From: Sporobacter sp963663605
GTDB lineage: Bacteria > Bacillota > Clostridia > Oscillospirales > Oscillospiraceae
DNA: 64,000 nt
NCBI GenBank assembly: GCA_963663605.2
Contig: CAXXVF010000001.1
Coordinates: 496,001 to 560,000, forward strand
Direction: 5' to 3'
In this document: positions 33,027-40,951 of the stretch, piece by piece
How the letters are laid out: every line of letters begins with the position of its first letter
Numbering within the stretch: position 1 is the stretch's first letter
Notes under the pieces: model-generated
Database searches by the model: none
The model's input: only the letters and a program-made list of their open reading frames with translations
What the model was told of the DNA's origin: nothing
Program-made: the position numbers and the translations under genes

Positions 33027-34739
33027 TTGGATCACAAAAAAGAATACGACAGGTGGCGAGACCACCCGGATGTCGGAAATGCGCTTAAAAAAGAGCTTGA
33101 TGCCATAAAGGGCGACGAGGATGCGATCCGGGAAAGATTCACGGGCGCGCTCTCATTCGGTACCGGCGGCCTGCGCGGGCTCATCGGCGCGGGCACGATG
33201 CGGCTGAACATCCATACTGTTAAGAGAGCCACGCAGGGCCTGGCCGGATATATTCGCAAAAAAGGCCTGCCCGCGCCGGCCGTCGCCGTCGCGTACGACT
33301 CAAGGCATTATTCCGACGTGTTCGCGCTGGAAGCGTCTCTTGTTCTGGCCGCAAACGGCATAAAGGCGTATCTGTTCGAGTCCCTGCGCCCGACGCCGGA
33401 ATTGTCTTTTGCCGTGCGGCACCTTGGCTGCTGCGCCGGTGTCGTGATTACAGCCAGCCACAATCCGCCCGAGTATAACGGATACAAAGTATACGGGCCG
33501 GACGGCGGCCAGATCACGCAGAAGACGGCGAACGGGATAACGGACGAGATCACAAAACTCGACCTGTTTGATGATGTTAAGAGCATCAGCGAAAAAAAGG
33601 CAAAAAAACAAGGCCTTATCGTAGCGATAGGCGAAGCGGTCGATCGGGCGTATTTAAGTGAAGTCGCCGCCCTTGCCGCCGGCGTAAACGATGACCGGCC
33701 GGGCGATATCCGCATCGTTTACACGCCGCTGCACGGCGCCGGATTAAAACCGGTCACGGCGGCGCTTAAGATGCGGGGTTACGAAAATGTATTCCTTGTA
33801 GAGCCGCAGACGGCGCCGGACGGCGATTTCCCGACAGTCCGGACCCCGGATCCGTCCGACCGAGGCGCATACGAAGAGGCCATAAAGCTTGCCGAACAAT
33901 GCCGGGCCGATCTCATCCTGGCCACCGACCCCGACTGCGACCGGATCGGTGTCGCGCAGAAAAACAAAACCGGCGCATACTTAACGCTCAGCGGCAATGA
34001 TATCGGCGCGCTGTTGACGCACTTCGTCCTCTCGGCGAAGGATACGGTCACCGCGAAAGACGCGGTCGTCAAAACGATCGTGACGTCGGGCTTCGGCGCT
34101 GCGATTGCCGGGAAATTCGGCGCGACGATTTTCGATACGCTGACGGGCTTTAAATATATCGGCGAAAAAATCGAAGAATTCGAGCGCACCGGCGCCTATG
34201 ATTTCGCCTTTGGGTATGAGGAGAGCTGCGGGTATCTGGCCGGTACGTTCGTCCGGGACAAGGACGCAGTGATCGCCGCCGTGCTGATAGCGGATATGGC
34301 GGCGTTTTATCTGAAAAAGGGCATGACGCTTTTTGACGCGCTGGACGCGCTGAGCGGGGAATACGGCTTTTATGATGACGAACTCATAAGCTATACGTAT
34401 GAAGGTTTAACGGGCGCGGAACAAATCGAAAGCATGTTTAGAAGCTTTAAGGACAGCGGCGCGCTTATAAAGGCGTTTGACGACATAGAGATGCTCGAGG
34501 ACTATACCGGCAGGAAACGGCTTGCGGTAAAAACAGGCGCTGCCGAACCGATCGAACTGCCTTGTTCAGATGTCGTCAAGCTCATTTTTTCCGACGGTTC
34601 ATGGTTTGCCGTCCGGCCTTCCGGAACGGAACCGAAGCTGAAGCTTTATTTCTCGGGATTGGGTGCAACGCGTGAAGAAGCCGCCGGCCGGCTGCGCGTC
34701 CTCAAAGACAGCGTCGCTCGCTTTATTCGCGAAATATAA
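33027..34739 (+). CDS. Phospho-sugar mutase (phosphoglucomutase/phosphomannomutase)
   Basis: The predicted protein is 570 residues, matching the PgcA-type mutases of Firmicutes. Conserved elements are LSFGTGGLRGLIGAGTMRLN, the phosphoserine loop ITASHNPPEYNGYKVYGPDGGQI (Ser near residue 146), ATDPDCDRIG for Mg2+ and GYEESCGYL plus RPSGTEPKLKLY for sugar and phosphate binding. It interconverts hexose-6- and hexose-1-phosphates, feeding ManC. It starts at TTG behind an AGGAG site, six bases after manC. Confidence 0.93.
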   Translation: MDHKKEYDRWRDHPDVGNALKKELDAIKGDEDAIRERFTGALSFGTGGLRGLIGAGTMRLNIHTVKRATQGLAGYIRKKGLPAPAVAVAYDSRHYSDVFALEASLVLAANGIKAYLFESLRPTPELSFAVRHLGCCAGVVITASHNPPEYNGYKVYGPDGGQITQKTANGITDEITKLDLFDDVKSISEKKAKKQGLIVAIGEAVDRAYLSEVAALAAGVNDDRPGDIRIVYTPLHGAGLKPVTAALKMRGYENVFLVEPQTAPDGDFPTVRTPDPSDRGAYEEAIKLAEQCRADLILATDPDCDRIGVAQKNKTGAYLTLSGNDIGALLTHFVLSAKDTVTAKDAVVKTIVTSGFGAAIAGKFGATIFDTLTGFKYIGEKIEEFERTGAYDFAFGYEESCGYLAGTFVRDKDAVIAAVLIADMAAFYLKKGMTLFDALDALSGEYGFYDDELISYTYEGLTGAEQIESMFRSFKDSGALIKAFDDIEMLEDYTGRKRLAVKTGAAEPIELPCSDVVKLIFSDGSWFAVRPSGTEPKLKLYFSGLGATREEAAGRLRVLKDSVARFIREI

Positions 34740-34774
34740 GGTTTTGAAAAGGACCTGTTATCTCAGGGGGTATT

Positions 34775-35587
34775 ATGGTTAATGTAATATATAGAAAGCA
34801 CGGGCTTAAAGTCAATGCCGTATGGTTTTGCGAAAATTTACAGGCGGCTATTGACGCCAGCACTGCGGATATCGTTTTTTTCCACGGCATTGACGATCCG
34901 GGACTGGATAACAGTTTTGTCATCCCTCAGAAGACGATGATTACGGATATACGCGAACCTGTTGAGGAACTGTTCAGTCGAATCAGCAGCTCCTGTAAGA
35001 ACAGGATACATAAGGCGGAGCGGGAAAACCTGAAATTCGAAGTCTTTTATACCGCCGACTTAAAAGCGGATCCTGCGCTGCTTGATTCTTTCGTGCGGGA
35101 CTTCTCTGAGTTTACGAAACAGAAAGGCATACGAAACGCATATAACAAAAATGCGGTAATGCACTATATAAAAAGCGGAGATTTGATCCTGACAAAAGTT
35201 ACAAAAGGTTCCGTATGCTATGCCCAGCATACATTTATCAGCGACGGACGGCATACGAGAGGTCTTTATTCCGTTTCTAATTTCAGAGCCGGGGGAATGG
35301 ACAAAAAGATAAGCGCGAACGCAAACCGATTTCTCCATTGGAAAGAAATTGAGTATTTACACCAAAAAGGTTTTGAAACTTACGACTGGGGCGGGATTAC
35401 AGATGACAAACAACCAAACGGTGTGGATGCGTTTAAACTGGAATTTCGCGGGCGGACGTGCGATTATTCCAATGTGTTCGTTGCCAGGACCCCAAAAGGG
35501 AATGCTGCTGTTTTTTTGTTAAAAAAGCTGGCGTACAGACTGTTTGGCAGTCAAATCCAAAAAAAGCATCGAAACTATTTTTCCTGA
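34775..35587 (+). CDS. FemAB/GNAT-like acyltransferase, copy 1
   Basis: This 270-residue protein has an acetyltransferase-like fold of the FemABX type. CKNRIHKAERENLKFEV, the LYSVSNFRAGGMDKKISANANRFLHWKEIEYLHQKGFETYDWGGI segment and the YDWGG motif are typical. FemAB relatives attach amino acids from aminoacyl-tRNA to peptidoglycan or transfer acyl groups to polysaccharide sugars. In this locus, modification of the exopolysaccharide repeat is the likelier job. It is closely paralogous to the next gene. Confidence 0.75.
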   Translation: MVNVIYRKHGLKVNAVWFCENLQAAIDASTADIVFFHGIDDPGLDNSFVIPQKTMITDIREPVEELFSRISSSCKNRIHKAERENLKFEVFYTADLKADPALLDSFVRDFSEFTKQKGIRNAYNKNAVMHYIKSGDLILTKVTKGSVCYAQHTFISDGRHTRGLYSVSNFRAGGMDKKISANANRFLHWKEIEYLHQKGFETYDWGGITDDKQPNGVDAFKLEFRGRTCDYSNVFVARTPKGNAAVFLLKKLAYRLFGSQIQKKHRNYFS

Positions 35588-35613
35588 TAATATCAACAGC
35601 AAGAGGTATATGG

Positions 35614-36375
35614 ATGATTGATTTTATTTACAAAAAACGCGGCATAAAAATTAACGGCGTATGGTTTTACGAAGATGATGCCGAAGTTTTCAGAAACAGC
35701 AGCGCGGATGTCGTCTTTTTCCACGGCATAGACGATCCGGGCCTTAAAAACAGCGTCGTTATCCCGCAGAAATCGCTTATAACGGATTTGAACAGACCAT
35801 TGCAGGAGGTTTTCGGCGCGTTCAGTAACGCCTGCAGGAACAAGATCCACAAAGCCGAGCGTATGGATTTAGCGTTTTCCGTTTATGACGGCGCGGCTTT
35901 AAAAGCAGCGCCGGAACTGTTGGTGTCTTTCAAGCGGGAATTCGACGATTTTTCAAACCTGAAGGGTATTGTGAATCTGTATAATGAGGCCGCTATGGAA
36001 AAATACGTCGAGAAAAACGGCCTTTTCCTGACAATGGTCGAAAAAAACGGCATAGTTTATGCCCGGCATATACTAATAAGTGACGGCAAACATACGCGGC
36101 TGCTGCATTCCGTTTCAAATTTCCGCAATAAGGAGCTGGATAAAAAGATAACGGCGAACGCCAACCCGTTATTGCATTGGAAAGAAATTGAGTATCTGCA
36201 CGAAAGAAACTTCGAGATGTATGACTGGGGCGGCATCACGAACGAGGAGGAGCCTAAAGGCGTGGATTTTTTCAAAATGGAGTTTCGCGGCCGGCTGCAC
36301 CGCTACAATAACGTGCTTGTAGCGAAAACCTTAAAAGGCAAAGCAGCGCTTCTCGTGATGAAGAAAATCGGCTGA
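35614..36375 (+). CDS. FemAB/GNAT-like acyltransferase, copy 2
   Basis: The 253 residues from the ATG at 35614 (AAGAGG site) align almost end to end with copy 1: both contain FFHGIDDPGL, CxNxIHKAER, SNFR, ANANxxLHWKEIEYLH and YDWGGIT. A longer frame into copy 1 has no family similarity. The tandem copies have diverged enough (many substitutions across the middle) that different substrates are plausible. Confidence 0.75.
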   Translation: MIDFIYKKRGIKINGVWFYEDDAEVFRNSSADVVFFHGIDDPGLKNSVVIPQKSLITDLNRPLQEVFGAFSNACRNKIHKAERMDLAFSVYDGAALKAAPELLVSFKREFDDFSNLKGIVNLYNEAAMEKYVEKNGLFLTMVEKNGIVYARHILISDGKHTRLLHSVSNFRNKELDKKITANANPLLHWKEIEYLHERNFEMYDWGGITNEEEPKGVDFFKMEFRGRLHRYNNVLVAKTLKGKAALLVMKKIG

Positions 36376-36459
36376 ACTCCGTGCACCGTCAGTCTGTTCC
36401 CGTCTCAAAGAGCAGAATTTGTTCATAACATAAAATGTGGTAAAAAAATGAAGAAAGCC

Positions 36460-36487
36460 TTGACAAATTGTCGAATTGTGGTATTAT
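36460..36487 (+). promoter_or_regulatory. Promoter of the tandem riboswitch leader
   Basis: A perfect TTGACA (36460-36465), a 16-bp spacer and TATTAT (36482-36487) lie about 25 bases before the first of four aptamers. The leader is therefore a separate transcription unit from the FemAB-like genes. Confidence 0.8.
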
Positions 36488-36509
36488 AGTTGTACTGATA
36501 ATTAAAACC

Positions 36510-36598
36510 AAGTTGAAAAAGGCAAACTTACTGAAAAGTAAGGACGCAAAGCCAAGGGTCTAAAGCCGCACGAGCGGTTATGACAGCCGGTTGCCGAC
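36510..36598 (+). promoter_or_regulatory. c-di-GMP-I riboswitch 3 of 6 (first of four in tandem)
   Basis: The aptamer core reads GGCAAACTTACTGAAAAGTAAG (GAAA-capped P2), GGACGCAAAGCCAAGGGTC, GTTATGACAGCCGGTTGCCG. The base before GCAAAC is G. A terminator follows at 36617. Confidence 0.93.
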
Positions 36599-36616
36599 GA
36601 AAATGGACGGGAAATG

Positions 36617-36655
36617 CTCCATTCAGGCAACGCTGGATGGAGTTTTTATTTTTTA
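36617..36655 (+). terminator. Terminator after riboswitch 3
   Basis: The stem CTCCATTCAG/CTGGATGGAG (one G-T pair) is followed by TTTTTATTTTTT. It is a transcriptional expression platform. Confidence 0.88.
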
Positions 36656-36663
36656 AATTTGAA

Positions 36664-36754
36664 TAGAACCGATAATAGCAAACTTACTGAAAAGTAAGGA
36701 CGCAAAGCCAAGGGTCTAAGGCCGCGGGAGCGGTTATGACAGCCGGTTGCCGAA
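36664..36754 (+). promoter_or_regulatory. c-di-GMP-I riboswitch 4 of 6
   Basis: From GCAAAC to GGTTGCCG this is nearly identical to riboswitch 3, but the leading strand reads ATAATAGCAAAC, so the base at the position-20 equivalent is A. A terminator follows at 36773. Confidence 0.93.
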
Positions 36755-36772
36755 GTTTGAGTTATTAAAAAT

Positions 36773-36809
36773 AGCTCTGTTTGTGCAACCGCAGACAGAG
36801 CTTTTTTAT
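36773..36809 (+). terminator. Terminator after riboswitch 4
   Basis: The stem AGCTCTGT (36773-36780)/ACAGAGCT (36795-36802) is followed by a T-run. Confidence 0.88.
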
Positions 36810-37180
36810 TTAGTAAAAGCTTTATTCCATGTATGACGGGACGAAAGCCAACGTTCCGTGTATGAATATTCCATTTAAGTTCTGATGGCAGCCGACGACC
36901 GGAGTAAAATGTATTATTATGCACAAATCAATGGGGGGTGGGGCCCTATGGCGAAGCATTGGCCAATTTCATTTTGACGCCAAGCCAAGTCGCCGGATTT
37001 CTGCTATATTGCCGAACACAGCATACCTGACGCCAAGCCAAAGACGCAGGATTTTAATGCGTTCAGGTAGTCGGCTGCCTGCGCTGGGTTGTATGTGCAA
37101 AACTCTTTTAATCCATAGTGGAGCATTGCCAAATAATATATCGTATTAAAATGCCGCCCACTAAAGAAAGTTTTAATATT
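36810..37180 (+). other. Spacer between aptamers 4 and 5 with decayed aptamer-like pieces
   Basis: There is no convincing gene (a 76-codon frame at 36919 has poor coding character). Two copies of TGACGCCAAGCCAA start at 36975 and 37028. They resemble the aptamer core GGACGCAAAGCCAAG, and the first is followed by a TTGCCGAA segment like the aptamer's closing strand. This suggests degraded riboswitch copies, but the similarity is short. Confidence 0.35.
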
Positions 37181-37182
37181 TA

Positions 37183-37272
37183 TACCGACAATAGCAAACT
37201 TATTGAAAAATAAGGACGCAAAGCCAAGGGTCTAAGGCCGCGGGAGCGGTTATGACAGCCGGTTGCCGAAGT
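37183..37272 (+). promoter_or_regulatory. c-di-GMP-I riboswitch 5 of 6
   Basis: The core reads ATAGCAAACTTATTGAAAAATAAG, GGACGCAAAGCCAAGGGTC, TATGACAGCCGGTTGCCG. The position-20 equivalent is A. The P2 stem differs from riboswitches 3 and 4 by compensating changes (CTTATT/AATAAG), so the pairing is conserved. A terminator follows at 37289. Confidence 0.93.
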
Positions 37273-37288
37273 ATGAGTTATTACAGAT

Positions 37289-37328
37289 AGCTCTGTTTGC
37301 GCAACCGCAGACAGGGTTTCTTTGTTCT
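37289..37328 (+). terminator. Terminator after riboswitch 5
   Basis: A stem with CTCTGT and ACAGGG (G-T pairs) is followed by TTTCTTTGTTCTT. It is weaker than the one after riboswitch 4, to which it is clearly related in sequence. Confidence 0.72.
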
Positions 37329-37329
37329 T

Positions 37330-37436
37330 AAACCTTTAAAAGCAAACTTATTGAAAAATAAGGACGCAAAGCCAAGGGTCTAAGGCCGCGAGAGCGGTTA
37401 TGACAGCCGGTTACCGTGTGATCTGCTTGCGCAGAT
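37330..37436 (+). promoter_or_regulatory. c-di-GMP-I riboswitch 6 of 6 with short downstream hairpin
   Basis: This is the last aptamer of the tandem set: AAAAGCAAACTTATTGAAAAATAAG, GGACGCAAAGCCAAGGGTC, TATGACAGCCGGTTACCG. The position-20 equivalent is A, and the closing strand reads TTACCG rather than TTGCCG. Unlike the others it is followed by a short hairpin without a T-run (ATCTGC/GCAGAT, 37421-37436) and then the AAAGGGG ribosome site of the next gene. Its output may therefore be translational. Confidence 0.9.
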
Positions 37437-37457
37437 AGTGTAAAGGGGTTATTGATT

Positions 37458-38807
37458 ATGAAAGGGCTGTACAGAAAAAAATACGCAAAAGCGATCGTTA
37501 CGATCCTGACCGTTATGTTCCTCACAGCGCTTGCCGGCGGCAGCTACGCGTCCGCATCCGGTTTGTTTACCAATAGTTACACGGTCGAATACAAAAATTC
37601 GGAATATAAGGCGGCCGGAATGCCCGCAGGCAGCGCTGATGTGACTGAATTCGGCGCCGACGGCGGTGACAAAGCAGACGATACAAACGCCATACAGGCT
37701 GTCCTGAACAATCATGACAGCGTCTATATCCCGGACGGGATCTATTACATCAACGTTGATAGAGCGCTGCAGCTCAAGTCGGGGCAGACGCTGACGCTTG
37801 GAGAGCGCGCCGTGCTTCGGGCGCTGCCGACATCAAACGGATATTACAGCGTTATAGAGATCAGCTCCGTGGGAGACGTTACGGTTACCGGCGGGCAGAT
37901 AGTGGGCGAACGTTCCGCGCATACGGGCTCGTCGGGCGAATGGGGCATGGGCATCAATATTTTGGAAAGTAACCGCGTTACCGTCACAGATGTTGCCGTA
38001 AACGATTGCTGGGGAGACGGCATTTATATCGGCGGTACGCAGCAGCCGTCCCGTGACATCACGATAGACGGCGTTACGTGCGACAACAACAGGCGGCAGG
38101 GATTGTCCATTACATACGCCGTCGGCGTTGAGGTCACGGACAGTGTCTTTAAAAACACGCACGGTGCGCGCCCGGCCGCGGGGATCGACATTGAACCAAA
38201 CGAAGGAGAGATCACGGAATATATCACGGTCAGAAACACTGAGTGTTTTAATAACGAAGGCTGCGGTCTGGATCTGATGGGATGCTGCGAACGCGTCGAC
38301 AACATCACCGTAATCGGCTGCACGTTCCGGGATAATCAGGCCTCCGGCATCCGCATCGTAAATGCCGGGCAGCTTCGCTTTGAAGAGACTGTCGTTACAG
38401 GCAACCATACAGGCATTGATATCCCGCGCGATGCGTCCGAAATAGAATTTGCCGGGGTGACGGTTGAAGGCAACAGCTACCGGGGCGTTTCCCTTGTGAC
38501 GGCGTCGCAGGACGAAGGCACATCGGATATTATTTTTGAGTCATGCGCGTTTAAAAACAACAGCCAGGCATCCGCCAACGATCAGGACGGCATCCGCATC
38601 GACAATTACGATACATCGGGCGCGATCCAAAATGTGACGTTCACAGAATGCCGGTTCGCCGACGATCAGGCATCCAAAACACAGCGTTACGGACTGACGG
38701 TCGGCTATAGCGGCGGCATCAATGGCATCACAGTGGAACGAAGCTGTACGTTTTCCGGCAACATCTCCGGGGCGTATTTAGGGGGCGGCGCGCTCACCGT
38801 CCTGTGA
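37458..38807 (+). CDS. Secreted right-handed beta-helix (pectate-lyase-like) protein
   Basis: The 449 residues start at the ATG with an AAAGGGG site. A signal peptide covers about residues 1-33 (…LAGGSYASAS). VTEFGADGGDKADDTNAIQAVL is the classic entry to the pectate lyase 3/GH28-like beta-helix. Many parallel-helix rungs follow (repeated DVTVTGG, DITIDGVTCDNNRRQGLSIT, NITVIGCTFRDNQASGI), together about residues 60-445. It could cleave or epimerise the exopolysaccharide or another uronate polymer. It lies at the end of four tandem c-di-GMP-I aptamers and so is the best-gated gene in the window. Confidence 0.9.
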   Translation: MKGLYRKKYAKAIVTILTVMFLTALAGGSYASASGLFTNSYTVEYKNSEYKAAGMPAGSADVTEFGADGGDKADDTNAIQAVLNNHDSVYIPDGIYYINVDRALQLKSGQTLTLGERAVLRALPTSNGYYSVIEISSVGDVTVTGGQIVGERSAHTGSSGEWGMGINILESNRVTVTDVAVNDCWGDGIYIGGTQQPSRDITIDGVTCDNNRRQGLSITYAVGVEVTDSVFKNTHGARPAAGIDIEPNEGEITEYITVRNTECFNNEGCGLDLMGCCERVDNITVIGCTFRDNQASGIRIVNAGQLRFEETVVTGNHTGIDIPRDASEIEFAGVTVEGNSYRGVSLVTASQDEGTSDIIFESCAFKNNSQASANDQDGIRIDNYDTSGAIQNVTFTECRFADDQASKTQRYGLTVGYSGGINGITVERSCTFSGNISGAYLGGGALTVL

Positions 38808-38836
38808 CCGCCTGCTTGGAATAAGAACAGTTTATG

Positions 38837-38872
38837 AAAAAACAGGGATACGGCAGCGTATCCCTGTTTTTG
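38837..38872 (+). terminator. Intrinsic terminator
   Basis: The stem AAACAGGGATACG/CGTATCCCTGTTT with a short loop is followed by a T-run after the beta-helix gene. The remaining 38873-39123 stretch has no further feature that I can support; the kinase gene probably has its own promoter there. Confidence 0.88.
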
Positions 38873-39123
38873 CGTGACGGCGCGCTGTTGTGATGATAAA
38901 AACGTCGATTATTGCCGCTAAATGTAATTTATACGTCAAACATGTTGAATTGTCTGGATATTTCAGTGTATTTATGGTATTATCATACGAAAAGCGATGT
39001 GCTGGTTTTTATCTTAAAACTATGCATTTTGAGCTGTCCGCGGTTACTGTGATAATCTTAGATCCGGAAGCTGCAGCGCTTGCCGGACGGCTGTGTATTT
39101 GTCGGATTGGGGCGATGTCGATT

Positions 39124-40491
39124 ATGAATCATCGTATAAACTTAAAAGAGACGTTGACAAAAGTGCTCAAAAAAGGATGGATCATCCTGATTCTCATCGT
39201 AGTGTTTGGGTTGGGCGCGCGCTTTTTCAGCAGCAATTATATTGAGGAAGTCTATAAGGCGGAGGCAACGCTGTTCATCGGTAAAGAACAGGGGATCCAA
39301 ACCAATATCACGCTGTCTGAGCTGGAGGCTTCCAATCAGCTGATCATCGACTACAAGGAGATCGCCAATTCAAGGTTTGTCATTGAGCCCGTAATGCAGC
39401 AGCTGGATATCAATATGAAGCTCAAAGATTTCCGCAAGGCGCTGTCTTTGGAGATCCTTGACGACTCACGGCTGTTTTCTTTGTGTTTTTCCAGTGAGGA
39501 CCCGGAGCTTGCCGCACGGGTGACAAACGCCATGGCGCTGCAGCTGACGGATGCCGTAGCGGAAATCGTCAATGTTGAGAACATCCGTATTATCGACACG
39601 GCGCTTGTTCCGACGGAGCCGGTTTACCCGAATGTCAATATCATTACGCTGCTGGCTGCCGTTGTCGGGCTTGTCGGAGGGCTGTTGTTCGTTTATTTCA
39701 ACGACTTGTTCAACGATTCATTTGATACGCGGGAAAGCGTTGAAAGTGAAATGGAAATGGACGTCATCGCGATCATCCCGAAATATAAGGAAAAGAAAAA
39801 GACCTATAATAAAGGGCTTATCACGATCAACGAACCAAATTCCTATATATCCGAGAGCTTTAAAATGCTCCGCACGAACATCAACTACATGAATAAAGAC
39901 GCTGAAAACAAGGTCATCATGCTGACCAGCTCCGTAGCTGCGGAAGGGAAAACGACGACCAGCTGCAATCTGGCCATAACAATGGCGCAGGATCACAAAA
40001 AAGTGCTGCTGATTGACGGTGATCTGAGAAAACCGAACCTCTTCAAGACATTCCGGATCAACATGATGCCCGGGCTTACAGACATCATTTACGGTAAATA
40101 CGCGCTGGGCGAAGCCATTCAGCACGTTATTGACGTTCCGGGGCTCGACCTTCTGGCGGCCGGCAGGATCACGTCGATGACGACGGAGCTTTTAGGATCC
40201 GTATCCTTTAAGAAGATCATTGACGAAGCGCGGGAGAAATACGATTTCATCATCATTGACGCGCCGCCGGTCCTGAATGTTTCGGACACGATTATCATAT
40301 CAAAACTGGTAGATAAGGTTTTGTTTGTCGTGGCAATGGAGAAAACAAACAGAACGCTTGTGCGGGAAGCGAAAAAGGGACTGGACAAAGTCAGCGTCAA
40401 GACAATGGGCATGATTTTAACAAATATGATGATCAATCCGCGCAGCTACTACTATGGCACGGACGAACGCAAACGCCGGTCACGGCGTTAG
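39124..40491 (+). CDS. Fused polysaccharide co-polymerase / BY-type tyrosine kinase
   Basis: The 455 residues control chain length and export of the exopolysaccharide. The N-terminal Wzz domain has flanking membrane helices (GWIILILIVVFGLGA near residue 20, and ITLLAAVVGLVGGLLFVYF near 185). The C-terminal BY-kinase domain has Walker A VAAEGKTTTSC (about 270), Walker A' VLLIDGDLRKPN and Walker B FIIIDAPPVL, ending in a Tyr cluster (SYYYG) for autophosphorylation. Most Firmicutes split these as CapA and CapB; here they are one protein. The ATG at 39124 has a GGGGCG site; an ATG at 39115 is possible. Confidence 0.9.
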   Translation: MNHRINLKETLTKVLKKGWIILILIVVFGLGARFFSSNYIEEVYKAEATLFIGKEQGIQTNITLSELEASNQLIIDYKEIANSRFVIEPVMQQLDINMKLKDFRKALSLEILDDSRLFSLCFSSEDPELAARVTNAMALQLTDAVAEIVNVENIRIIDTALVPTEPVYPNVNIITLLAAVVGLVGGLLFVYFNDLFNDSFDTRESVESEMEMDVIAIIPKYKEKKKTYNKGLITINEPNSYISESFKMLRTNINYMNKDAENKVIMLTSSVAAEGKTTTSCNLAITMAQDHKKVLLIDGDLRKPNLFKTFRINMMPGLTDIIYGKYALGEAIQHVIDVPGLDLLAAGRITSMTTELLGSVSFKKIIDEAREKYDFIIIDAPPVLNVSDTIIISKLVDKVLFVVAMEKTNRTLVREAKKGLDKVSVKTMGMILTNMMINPRSYYYGTDERKRRSRR

Positions 40492-40563
40492 ACGGCGTCC
40501 ACTGCAAACGGGGTTTGTTGATCAATTTTTTTAACGTATCATTTTAAGTCAGGGGGCATACGA

Positions 40564-40860
40564 ATGGCTGGCGACATAAAGGCAGATAAACAAAAGAAGC
40601 TCGAGCCGCTCAATATCAACGAGGAGCTTGTGAAGCAGAATGTGCTCAAAATCATGGAGGAACTCGGCGCTTGCCAATGCGAAACGTGTTTTGCCAACGC
40701 CTGTGCTATTGTTCTTAATGAATTGCAGCCGAAATATGTCACATCGGAGAAGGGCGCGCTGTTGTCGCAGATTTCGAATGTAACCATATCAAGTCAGGCA
40801 ACGCTGACGGCTGAGGCAACAAAAGCTGTCATGAAAGTCATGAAAAACCCGCGCCATTGA
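40564..40860 (+). CDS. ComFB-family protein, probable cyclic-dinucleotide receptor
   Basis: This 98-residue protein matches the ComFB family: NINEELVKQNVLKIMEELGACQCETCFANACAIVLNELQPKYVTSEKGALL, including the paired Cys of CQCETC, the LNxLxPKYV segment and the KGAL motif. ComFB-type proteins have been reported to bind c-di-GMP and c-di-AMP (for example CdgR in cyanobacteria). Lying 72 bases after the kinase gene, it is a candidate effector that links c-di-GMP to polysaccharide export. Its own ribosome site is weak (AGGGGG). Confidence 0.85.
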   Translation: MAGDIKADKQKKLEPLNINEELVKQNVLKIMEELGACQCETCFANACAIVLNELQPKYVTSEKGALLSQISNVTISSQATLTAEATKAVMKVMKNPRH

Positions 40861-40902
40861 CGCGAGGGGACGAAATTCCATCAACAAAAGAGTTAATATG
40901 TA

Positions 40903-40936
40903 ATTACCCCCCGCCGCAGCGGGGGGTAATGTTATT
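40903..40936. terminator. Bidirectional terminator-like hairpin
   Basis: The perfect stem ATTACCCCCCGC/GCGGGGGGTAAT has a CGCA loop, between convergent ComFB and pyrophosphatase genes. The T-run is weak. Confidence 0.75.
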
Positions 40937-40951
40937 GCTTTAAGGCGTTTT

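Noticed and set aside
36919..37149. 76-codon frame between riboswitches 4 and 5
   Set aside because: It has weak coding character and overlaps repeats resembling aptamer fragments; it is better explained as leader RNA.
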